A DNA stretch of 6,543 bases from contig JBDZVX010000132.1 of the NCBI GenBank assembly GCA_040255925.1, positions 1-6,543 on the forward strand. Reading direction: 5' to 3'. Shown here in pieces: positions 1 through 5,578 of this stretch. This DNA comes from Nitrolancea sp040255925 (GTDB taxonomy: Bacteria; Chloroflexota; Chloroflexia; Thermomicrobiales; Thermomicrobiaceae). The notes under the pieces were generated by a model. The model was not told where the DNA came from. It worked only from the letters and a program-made list of their open reading frames with translations, and ran no database searches. Position 1 is the first letter of the stretch. Each line of letters begins with the position of its first letter. Position numbers and translations under genes: made by a program.

Positions 1-33
1 CTGCTGCTTGCATGAGGGGAAGGCGGGCGGAAC

Positions 34-2043
34 GTGGATGGTGGCCCAGCGCCGGTACTGGGAACGGCGGCGCGCGCGCATGCTCGTCGTGGTTCGCTGG
101 CGGGCTTTGGAGCGGTCACGCGGCGGGCGGCTTCCTGGTCTGCGCTGGCGGTATGCTGCGCGGTGGTGGTGCTAATCTACGGCCAGGCGCTCGAGTTCCC
201 GTTCTTCTACGACGATACCTTCGACATGTCGCGGACCGAGTCGCAGTCGTTTCTCTCGCTGCTGGGCGGGATCGATGGCTACGCCTATTACCGTCCGCTA
301 CCGTTCCTCATCTGGAAGGCGTTCTATCAGCTCCAGGGCTTCTACAATCCAGTTCTGTTCCACGCGCTCGCGCTGGCGAGTCATATTCTGGCCGGTTGGC
401 TGCTTTACCTGCTGGTCCGCCGCCTGATCGGCAGCGAATGGGCCATCGTGCCGGCGATGCTCTTCCTCTCGTTTCCATTCAGCTACCAGGTGGTGCCGGT
501 CGCCGGGTCGCTCTTCCATTCGCTGGTCACGCTCTTCATCCTGGCAACCCTCTACTTCTACCTGCTCGCCCGGCTCCGCGGGAGTTGGGTGTTCATGGCC
601 GTCTCGATCGTCATGGCGGCGCTGGCGCTCTGGACACACGAGTTCGGGATCTTGGTAACCGGCTACTTGGTGGCGCTGGAGGGCGTCCTCTGGCTAACGC
701 GCCGGGTGCCCCGGCCGACCCCCTGGCTGCTTGCCCACCTAACGCTCGGCGGATTGTTCGCGCTGGTCTGGCTCTCTGTGCAAAAGGTCCCCTCGCCGGT
801 CCTGGCGAATCAGGAGGAGTTGATCCAGAAGGGTCTCTTTTTTCTCCAGGGGATGGCCTACCCGGTTACGGCCCAGCTCGTCCCGCTCCAGAAATGGTTT
901 GGGGATGATCTTGGCCGCCAGACGCTCCTGGCAGGGGGCATCGGCATCGGAATCTGCCTGATCGCGTATCTGCTGGCTGGAAGGAAGAGCCTGATCGCGG
1001 TGCTGGCCGTCATCTGGGCTCTGGCCGCGCTCGTACCGGTCTGGTGGCGGCTGAACTGGCCCTATGTCCAGGACGCCCCACGACTCCTCTACCTGGCATC
1101 CGCTGGCGCGGCGATTTTCTGGGGAATGCTGGCTTCTCTCGAATGGCGCTATCGGGCGCTGACGGTCGCCTGGCGCGTTATTGTCGTGGCTGGGCTGGTA
1201 GCCGTGGTCTGGCAGAGCGCGCATTTTATCAGTATCCGCATGGAGATGCTGCGTAACGGTGGGCAGTTGGTCAACGCGGTCGCGGCTGCCGGGAAGGCGC
1301 ACGACGGTGGCTCGGTTCTGTTCCTCAACGTGCCCTCCTGGTTTTCGGCACGCGAACACGTATATGCGCGAGGCCATCTTGGCGTTACGGTGATGCCGAG
1401 CTACATTGGGCTCGACCGGGTGATCTATACACACACGGGAGCGCGTACTCAGGCTGAATCACTGGCTTTCCGCGCGGATACGGAGACCTGGCGTGACTAC
1501 TGGTATCCCCACGGGCGCGAGGCCACGGCCGAGGAGGTCGATGCCGCGATCCGCGCTGCCGATGCCGTCTATGCACCGGAGATCAGCCACGACCGGTTCT
1601 CGATCCGGGATGTCGGCGGGTTGCGGCGTACTTCGAACGGTGGGACACCGCCAGTGGCCACCTTCGATGGGCGCCTCGATCTGGTTCATGCCGGAGTTGA
1701 GGGTGAGAGCGGTTCCCTGGCGATCGACCTTGACTGGCACGTTCGATCGGCCTTGAACGGCGCCTGGCTTATGGACATCCAGCTTCGCGATGGTGGCGGC
1801 CAGGTGGTGAGTGAATGGCGTGGTTACGCGTTAGAGAACGCTTGGGCGCCCCGTCTCTGGCGGCAGGGTGACCGAATCACCGACCGGTCAGTTCTTCACA
1901 TTCCGGAGCCGGAAGGGACTGGGCCGTTTAGCGTTTGGCTCGGCTTCGTGCCTGAGGCTGGGTCCCACCTTCTGCCGGTCACGACGACCGGGACGCTGCC
2001 AACCTCGAATGGCTTTGTAAGGATCGGCACGGTGGGCTCGTAG
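34..2043 (+). CDS. GT-C type membrane glycosyltransferase-like protein
   Basis: This is a 669-aa polytopic inner-membrane protein, probably a lipid-linked-sugar glycosyltransferase of the GT-C fold (GT39/TMTC-like). Substrate and acceptor cannot be told. About 11 hydrophobic segments lie between residues 34 and 396. Family-type motifs are FFYDD (57-61, an acidic pair in the first loop as in GT-C enzymes), YYRPLP (85-90), a W-T-H-E motif (200-203) at a helix end, and PRLLYLAS (349-356), which recalls the RxLYLPS signature of TMTC/Dol-P-Man transferases. Residues about 400-669 are soluble. The last about 110 residues look like a beta-sandwich of the kind found at the end of Chloroflexota GT39-like proteins. 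The start is a GTG with GGGGAAGG about 10 nt upstream. An in-frame TGA at 13-15 bounds the frame, so the start cannot lie further upstream. It converges on the lipoprotein gene. I am confident it is a gene and a GT-C relative, less so about the activity. Confidence 0.88.
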   Translation: MDGGPAPVLGTAARAHARRGSLAGFGAVTRRAASWSALAVCCAVVVLIYGQALEFPFFYDDTFDMSRTESQSFLSLLGGIDGYAYYRPLPFLIWKAFYQLQGFYNPVLFHALALASHILAGWLLYLLVRRLIGSEWAIVPAMLFLSFPFSYQVVPVAGSLFHSLVTLFILATLYFYLLARLRGSWVFMAVSIVMAALALWTHEFGILVTGYLVALEGVLWLTRRVPRPTPWLLAHLTLGGLFALVWLSVQKVPSPVLANQEELIQKGLFFLQGMAYPVTAQLVPLQKWFGDDLGRQTLLAGGIGIGICLIAYLLAGRKSLIAVLAVIWALAALVPVWWRLNWPYVQDAPRLLYLASAGAAIFWGMLASLEWRYRALTVAWRVIVVAGLVAVVWQSAHFISIRMEMLRNGGQLVNAVAAAGKAHDGGSVLFLNVPSWFSAREHVYARGHLGVTVMPSYIGLDRVIYTHTGARTQAESLAFRADTETWRDYWYPHGREATAEEVDAAIRAADAVYAPEISHDRFSIRDVGGLRRTSNGGTPPVATFDGRLDLVHAGVEGESGSLAIDLDWHVRSALNGAWLMDIQLRDGGGQVVSEWRGYALENAWAPRLWRQGDRITDRSVLHIPEPEGTGPFSVWLGFVPEAGSHLLPVTTTGTLPTSNGFVRIGTVGS

Positions 2044-2115
2044 CGCGTGGTCGTGATGTGACATAACGTATGAGGTTGGGATGCCATCACCTGGCCAGGG
2101 ATTTGCCGAGAGTTC

Positions 2116-2187
2116 GTCATCCCGAGGCCCCGGCCGAAGGATCTTTTCTGGCCGTGGCGGAAGATTCTTCACGTCGTTCAAAATGAC
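2116..2187. repeat. 72-bp palindromic intergenic repeat (REP/MITE-like)
   Basis: The element has imperfect terminal inverted ends: GTCAT (2116-2120) pairs with ATGAC (2183-2187), followed after three mismatches by a further GA/TC pair. Inside it, GAAGGATCTT (2136-2145) pairs with AAGATTCTTC (2161-2170) as a 10-bp RNA stem with one G-U pair and a 15-nt loop. The words GTCATCCCGAGG, GAAGGATCTT and TTCTTCACGTCGTTCA are typical of short dispersed repeats I recall from Chloroflexota and some other GC-rich genomes. It lies between two convergent genes, where it could act as a bidirectional transcription stop; that role is inference. A separate 10-bp palindrome, CCTGGCCAGG, sits just upstream at 2090-2099. 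Copy number cannot be judged from one window. Confidence 0.7.
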
Positions 2188-2218
2188 AGCCGTGACAATC
2201 AACGAGAGTGACACCTTG

Positions 2219-3394
2219 CTACTGGTAGATCACCAGATCCGGCTGCGGCTCCATCCGGTTGACCTGATCCGGGGTCATTAAGCCCGTGTCCTGTTCGTAG
2301 AACAGCTTAAATCCACCGTGTTCGGCCCGGTCTTCTTTGACGAAGCGTTCGTAGCCGGCAATCTTTTCGTTCGCGGCGCCGAAGCCGTCCATGTCGATCA
2401 CCAGATCGACGTTGGGGAACTGTTGGAGCGCTTCTTTGTTCCGGATCATCTCAGGCCAAAACTGGTGGATAACCAGGATCTTGTTCGGGAGATGGTACTC
2501 ATCGACCAGTTTCTGAAGCGCCTCCTGAGCTTTATTGATCTCGGCCGCGTCCATACCACCGATCACGTCTCCCGGCTCCTGGTCGGGTGGAGTCGCGAAT
2601 TCCGGATCGAGCGCTAGGTGGACCCGTGGATCTTGGAGATAGGGGAGTACGTGCGGCAGTTCTGCCTCGACCGTGCTGTGCCCCATCTGAATGTCGAGGA
2701 ACATCAGGAGGTCTTCTTGTTTGGCGGCATCCAGGTACTCCCGGACATGGGCGTCATCCAACCGTTCTAAGTAGCTTCCGTCTGGCGTACTCGATGCCTG
2801 GGCGATGGCGTAGATCACGTGGAAGGCCGGCGCGACGCCGCGTCCACCGCTGGTCTGCTCGTAGCCGGCTGCCTGCTCCTTGATCCGCTGCGCGATCGCC
2901 GCCGGTGTATCGGTTCCCAGCGCGCCCAATCCCGCAAACAAGGGGGTGCCGTAGAACGAGACGACCTGGCAGTGTTGGAAGACCGAGTTGGTGCTGGCCG
3001 GCCGGAGCACGAACGGCGACGGAGCCGGTGTCGCGTTAGGGGGTGATGGTTCAGTGTTCCCACTGTTTACCGGCGGCGAGGGTGGAGGAGACGCGACGGC
3101 ACCGGCTGCTGGCGAACCTGGTGTTGCGGACGCGGCCGGAGGCACGGCAGGTTCGATCCGCACCGAAGCGCTGGTGGTGCGGGACTGATAACAATGGGCG
3201 AGCGGCGGTGGAGGTGGCGTTGGCGTCGGAATCTGAGTGGGTGTTGGTGTCACCGGCGGGGGAGGATCGGAACCGATCACGCTACAGCCGGTGAGGAGAA
3301 GGATGAGAAATCCAACAAGAACGTTGCCGGAACCACCAGGCAACGTCCACCTGTGCTTCTTACTCTGGCCGGTTCGACGTGTTCGCGAATTCAT
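2219..3394 (-). CDS. Lipoprotein with Pro-rich linker and TIM-barrel-like domain
   Basis: This is a 391-aa exported lipoprotein of unknown function. The basic N-terminus (1-16) is followed by a hydrophobic segment (25-34) and the lipobox L-T-G-C with Cys37 as the acylation site. Residues 38-133 are a low-complexity Pro/Thr/Ala/Ser linker that would hold the domain away from the membrane. Residues about 138-391 form a compact domain with alternating beta strands and helices. Acidic or polar residues end the strands: VSFYG (145-149), FLDIQMG (232-238), LALDPE (260-265), VIHQF (308-312) and VIDMDGFG (332-339). This pattern fits a glycoside-hydrolase-like TIM barrel, and I recall similar uncharacterised extracellular proteins in actinobacteria. 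The enzymatic role is unproven. The frame is open 41 codons further upstream, but that part reads as non-coding. ATG at 3394 places the signal peptide correctly and lies directly behind a promoter. Two Cys outside the lipobox (68, 142) could pair. Confidence 0.88.
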   Translation of the reverse strand: MNSRTRRTGQSKKHRWTLPGGSGNVLVGFLILLLTGCSVIGSDPPPPVTPTPTQIPTPTPPPPPLAHCYQSRTTSASVRIEPAVPPAASATPGSPAAGAVASPPPSPPVNSGNTEPSPPNATPAPSPFVLRPASTNSVFQHCQVVSFYGTPLFAGLGALGTDTPAAIAQRIKEQAAGYEQTSGGRGVAPAFHVIYAIAQASSTPDGSYLERLDDAHVREYLDAAKQEDLLMFLDIQMGHSTVEAELPHVLPYLQDPRVHLALDPEFATPPDQEPGDVIGGMDAAEINKAQEALQKLVDEYHLPNKILVIHQFWPEMIRNKEALQQFPNVDLVIDMDGFGAANEKIAGYERFVKEDRAEHGGFKLFYEQDTGLMTPDQVNRMEPQPDLVIYQ

Positions 3395-3402
3395 GCGCCG
3401 AC

Positions 3403-3431
3403 ATGATACCGTCCCGTCCAGGATTCGCCAA
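3403..3431 (-). promoter_or_regulatory. Sigma-70-type promoter, likely leaderless start
   Basis: On the minus strand TTGGCG (3426-3431, 4/6 to TTGACA) is followed by exactly 17 nt and TATCAT (3403-3408, 5/6 to TATAAT). The expected start of transcription is near 3396, one to three bases before the lipoprotein ATG at 3394. No Shine-Dalgarno sequence precedes that ATG. Both facts point to a leaderless mRNA. Confidence 0.55.
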
Positions 3432-3441
3432 CCAATGAATC

Positions 3442-3513
3442 GGTTGTCCCGAAGGATGGTATGTGGTGAATATCCGGCGATGCGCATCGCGATCGGACGG
3501 CATAGGTTGTCCC
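3442..3513. repeat. Pair of 9-bp direct repeats upstream of lipoprotein gene
   Basis: GGTTGTCCC occurs at 3442-3450 and again at 3505-3513, 63 bp apart (about six helical turns), upstream of the lipoprotein promoter. This could be a pair of regulator sites on one DNA face, or chance. The rest of the 3395-3652 gap contains no gene that I can support. Confidence 0.3.
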
Positions 3514-3652
3514 TCAAACCCTAACCTGGATGATTCGCGGCTGTGCCTCAGTGGTCGGGCGCGACAAGCGACACCTCACAAGCAGGTCCGGTTGGGACAT
3601 TCACATTCGCTCGCTCAGTGCATGGCTTGCCGCGCCGGGCGCAGTATCCGCG

Positions 3653-4411
3653 CTAGCTCGTCGGCGGCTCGACCACCATCTTTACCTCGACGACCTGGAA
3701 CGCCGCAGTCTGACCGGGAGGCACCAGGTTGAAGTTCATGGCGTAGGAACAAATCTTAGTTTGGCACGACGCCACCTTGATGGTGAAGCCACGGACAGCC
3801 GGAGTTCCCGGCATGACGGTCTTGGGGTAGTACATCTCTCCCGAGAGCTTCAATCCAGCCGGGATTGGATCGGGTGACCAGTGATAGCCGGTTGAGGCGG
3901 AGCGGTCAAGCAGGCCGACGAACAAGGTTTGCCCGACCTCCAAATGACTGGAAATGATTTCCGGGTGCCCTTTCGGCGCGACCGTCAAGTGGGCATCGAC
4001 GACGGAGACCGGCGTGGCGCTCCCGGGCGGGATCTCACGGAAATGCATCTCGTAGTAGCAGCTGACTTGCGGGCACGATGTCACCTTGATGGTGTAGCCA
4101 CGGACGGCCGGTGCTCCCGGCGCCTGCGTCTCGGGATAGTACATCTCCTCCGAGAGGGTCAGTCCGTCCGGGACCGGGTCGGCCACCCAGTGATATCCGG
4201 TGGAGGCGGAGTGATCAAGCAGCCCGACGAACAACTCCTGCCCAACCTTCAGGTTACCGTGCCAGATGTCGGTGACGTGCGGCTGCGCGCCAGCGGCCCT
4301 CGCTGGAGCGGTAGCGAGAAATCCCATGGCTAAGGTGAGAATCGCGAGACCCACCATGAGGTGCATGTTGAGGCGTTGGTAGGCCGTTTTTCGACTGGAT
4401 GAGGATTGCAT
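3653..4411 (-). CDS. Secreted protein with two tandem chagasin/I42-like domains
   Basis: This is a 252-aa exported protein. The signal peptide has a basic start, a hydrophobic core at about 18-34 and a probable cut after A-R-A (37-39). Two copies of one beta-rich domain follow (54-156 and 157-252), about 56 of 93 aligned residues identical by eye and offset by exactly 103 residues. Each carries VGQxLFVGLLDxSASTGYHW, which resembles the NPTTGYxW loop of chagasin-type cysteine-protease inhibitors (MEROPS I42). Each also has GxPAVRGxTIKV, which may correspond to the Gly-rich loop, and a C-x4-C pair (113/118 and 216/221) that could form a disulfide. The RPW loop of classical I42 inhibitors is not obvious. 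Protease inhibition is therefore a suggestion; a surface-adhesion or structural role is possible. ATG at 4411 was chosen over an upstream in-frame start because GGGAG lies 7 nt before it and the signal peptide follows directly. Confidence 0.85.
   Translation of the reverse strand: MQSSSSRKTAYQRLNMHLMVGLAILTLAMGFLATAPARAAGAQPHVTDIWHGNLKVGQELFVGLLDHSASTGYHWVADPVPDGLTLSEEMYYPETQAPGAPAVRGYTIKVTSCPQVSCYYEMHFREIPPGSATPVSVVDAHLTVAPKGHPEIISSHLEVGQTLFVGLLDRSASTGYHWSPDPIPAGLKLSGEMYYPKTVMPGTPAVRGFTIKVASCQTKICSYAMNFNLVPPGQTAAFQVVEVKMVVEPPTS
3656..4252. repeat. 309-bp internal tandem duplication (domain repeat)
   Basis: Two coding copies, 3944-4252 and 3656-3943, align without shifts at an offset of 309 bp. 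For example, CACCTTGATGGTG starts at 3773 and again at 4082, and GACGAACAA occurs at 3917 and 4226. The DNA remains clearly similar in the STGYHW and PAVRG segments and has diverged towards the domain ends. This is in-frame duplication of a whole domain, not a recent exact repeat. Confidence 0.85.
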
Positions 4412-4418
4412 TGAAGCT

Positions 4419-4423
4419 CTCCC
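4419..4423 (-). promoter_or_regulatory. Ribosome binding site of the two-domain secreted protein
   Basis: GGGAG on the minus strand lies 7 nt before ATG 4411, inside a purine-rich stretch. It fixes the start at 4411 rather than the upstream in-frame candidate at 4462. Confidence 0.6.
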
Positions 4424-4480
4424 TTTCTCCCGCCGGTGTGACTCCCGCAAATCCCGACCCAACGGTTCGCATGGACGAAC

Positions 4481-4529
4481 AGGCTAAATCCATAGGAGCA
4501 TCCGTCCAAAATATCACTCTCATTTGGAC
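4481..4529 (-). promoter_or_regulatory. Candidate promoter with overlapping 7-bp inverted repeat
   Basis: On the minus strand TTGGAC (4504-4509) is followed by 17 nt and TAGCCT (4481-4486). This weak -10 would give a leader of about 60 nt for the secreted two-domain gene. The -35 element lies inside a perfect inverted repeat, GTCCAAA (4504-4510) and TTTGGAC (4523-4529), centred on an AT-rich spacer. A dimeric repressor bound there would block the promoter. Operator function is inference. Confidence 0.3.
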
Positions 4530-4584
4530 TGAAACCGATCCTGGTCGAAGGCGGCCATGTCACACCGATCGGCGCACGCTCTGA

Positions 4585-4646
4585 CTGTTCAACCACTCCG
4601 CGTCCGGACGCGAGCAGCCCGCAGGCGCGTTGCCAGAATTGAACAG
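4585..4646. repeat. Long inverted repeat enclosing a 14-bp palindrome
   Basis: CTGTTCAA (4585-4592) and TTGAACAG (4639-4646) are perfect 8-bp inverted arms around 46 nt. Within them CGCGTCCGGACGCG (4599-4612) is a perfect 14-bp palindrome. The structure lies 45 nt beyond the stop of the 118-aa gene and upstream of the secreted-protein gene. No T-run follows on either strand, so it is not a canonical intrinsic terminator. It could be a non-canonical terminator or a protein site. Confidence 0.4.
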
Positions 4647-4690
4647 CGAGAACGGCTATGGTTGAGGGATGGGGTCCAACGGTGGCCGTA

Positions 4691-5047
4691 TCAATTCCGT
4701 CTGGTTGGTGGGCGGTCAACCCCGCCACCGCCCCCTCCCCCGCCCGCCCCGGCGCCAGGAGGACCCATACTGCCGGCGCCAAACGGATTGACGGTAATGG
4801 TCGTGTTTGCAACAGGGTTAACCAGGATACGCCAATATGTACTCGGTGGAATACTGATGCTAGCCGTGCCAGAAAAGTCGCTACCTTCCTGGAAGAAGGG
4901 TATTCCGCTGCCAAACCAGCGCCAATTGAAAGTTACATTGCTCGATGAAATCAAGTCATATGTTCTTCCAAGATTCCAGAACGAGCCCTCAGAGACTTTC
5001 GTCCAACTATTTCTAGGACAGAAAACCTGCCTCGTCGTTCTAACCAT
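4691..5047 (-). CDS. Unrecognised beta-rich protein with polyglycine tail
   Basis: This is a 118-aa protein of a family I do not recognise. Residues 15-88 are rich in Trp, Phe, Ser and Thr with alternating hydrophobic positions (NVTFNWRWFG 37-46, TASISIPPSTYWRILV 61-76, NTTITVNP 81-88). This suggests a small all-beta fold. Residues 90-101 are Gly/Pro/Ala, 102-109 are eight consecutive glycines, and the end is short and basic (VDRPPTRRN). There is one Cys (10), and no signal peptide or membrane segment. ATG 5047 follows a near-consensus AAGGAGGA by 5 nt, and it overlaps the stop of the upstream 134-aa gene by 8 nt, so translation is probably coupled. An ATG 9 codons further upstream in frame lacks such a site. 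The core is AT-richer than its surroundings. The antisense frame reads as a shadow. Confidence 0.62.
   Translation of the reverse strand: MVRTTRQVFCPRNSWTKVSEGSFWNLGRTYDLISSSNVTFNWRWFGSGIPFFQEGSDFSGTASISIPPSTYWRILVNPVANTTITVNPFGAGSMGPPGAGAGGGGGGGGVDRPPTRRN
4731..4750 (-). other. Potential G-quadruplex within the polyglycine-coding tract
   Basis: On the minus (coding) strand there are four G-runs of lengths 4, 3, 5 and 5, each separated by a single base. Further GG and GGGG runs follow down to 4720. This matches the strictest G-quadruplex pattern with one-nt loops and would be present in the mRNA near the 3' end of the 118-aa gene. It also encodes most of the polyglycine run. Folding in the cell is inference. 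Confidence 0.5.
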
Positions 5048-5444
5048 TTTGTTCCTCCTTTGTCGTTGCGGCATTTCCTAGGCGCTCGAATGACTTGATT
5101 ACTTCGCGGGCCGAGTCAACGGTAGTCTGACGATCAAGTGCGAGCAAGAGCTTGGCTGCCAAATCTGTCTCGTCTTCAATTGGGAAAAGATCTCGAGTCA
5201 GGAAAGTCGTTGCATCCTCGAAGGTGACGATATGACCAGCAAAATCAGCATACGAGTCGGGTCCGTCAAACACGGTATCAAGCATGTCACCAGCACTACG
5301 GATTGGAAAGCTACAGCGCTCACAGACTACTTTGCAAGCCAGCGCGGCTGTGTAAATATCACCGCGTGCTACGACGACGCTCCTGAGAATCCTGAAATCA
5401 CTTTCGTCAAACTCAGCGACGCGGATGCATGGATTGCGTCCCAT
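5040..5444 (-). CDS. Unrecognised 134-aa protein with Cys cluster, first gene of coupled pair
   Basis: This is a 134-aa soluble, acidic protein that I cannot assign to a family. A cluster C-x3-C-x2-C lies at 37-44 (C37, C41, C44) with another Cys at position 6. Three or four thiols could bind a metal, though spacing and a missing second CxxC make this uncertain. Residues 53-93 are rich in Asp/Glu. Residues 94-122 look helical (LAAKLLLALD then SAREVIKSFERL). There is no signal peptide or membrane segment. The ATG at 5444 has GGAGG 6 nt before it. Its 3' end carries the AAGGAGGA site and ATG of the 118-aa gene, so the two form an operon. A 76-aa open frame lies antisense to it (5232-5462, +) with its own weak AAGGTG site. 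I prefer the minus strand because of the two strong ribosome sites and the coupled overlap. Confidence 0.6.
   Translation of the reverse strand: MGRNPCIRVAEFDESDFRILRSVVVARGDIYTAALACKVVCERCSFPIRSAGDMLDTVFDGPDSYADFAGHIVTFEDATTFLTRDLFPIEDETDLAAKLLLALDRQTTVDSAREVIKSFERLGNAATTKEEQNG
5053..5060 (-). promoter_or_regulatory. Strong intragenic ribosome binding site for the 118-aa gene
   Basis: AAGGAGGA on the minus strand is an almost full match to the anti-SD complement. It lies inside the last codons of the 134-aa gene, 5 nt before ATG 5047. It decides that start and shows the two genes are translated from one message. Confidence 0.7.
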
Positions 5445-5450
5445 AATTTT

Positions 5451-5496
5451 CCTCCAATTTGATTAGTACATAGCATGAGCAGATCGTTCCAGTCAG
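5451..5496 (-). promoter_or_regulatory. Candidate extended -10 promoter and RBS of the two-gene operon
   Basis: On the minus strand CTGACT (5491-5496) is followed by 18 nt and TATGTA (5467-5472), preceded directly by TGC. This gives an extended -10 arrangement (TGnTATGTA). Transcription would begin near 5460. The short leader then contains GGAGG (5451-5455), 6 nt from ATG 5444. The site lies immediately upstream of the cassette with no intervening gene. Confidence 0.4.
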
Positions 5497-5578
5497 ACTT
5501 CAGTTTATGCAGGCTGTGTGCCGGAGAAATCTGCCAACTAGCTATTCGGACATCGTCCACCTGGCCATAGATCTGTTT

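Noticed and set aside
1..15. Possible last codons of an upstream gene ending LLLA and TGA at 13-15
   Set aside because: Only four codons are present; nothing can be supported beyond a plausible stop.
2..175. Plus-strand frame open from the left edge to TAA at 173-175, as if an upstream gene overlapped the GT-C gene
   Set aside because: The reading is strongly Arg/Trp-rich like a GC-rich shadow, and the overlap with a clear gene would be about 140 nt.
3395..3517. 41-codon N-terminal extension of the lipoprotein frame
   Set aside because: It would bury the signal peptide, overlaps the promoter and has no lipoprotein-like or conserved character.
3632..3642. GCGCC-G-GGCGC palindrome downstream of the secreted-protein gene as a terminator
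   Set aside because: A one-base centre leaves no room for a stable hairpin with all pairs, and no T-run follows.
4557..5081. 174-codon plus-strand frame opposite the 118-aa gene
   Set aside because: It has no good ribosome site, contains a proline run that is only the complement of the glycine tract, and has mixed composition without domain-like features.
5369..5560. 63-codon minus frame overlapping the start of the 134-aa gene
   Set aside because: There is no ribosome site before its GTG and it conflicts with the well-marked start at 5444; kept only as a possible LamG remnant.
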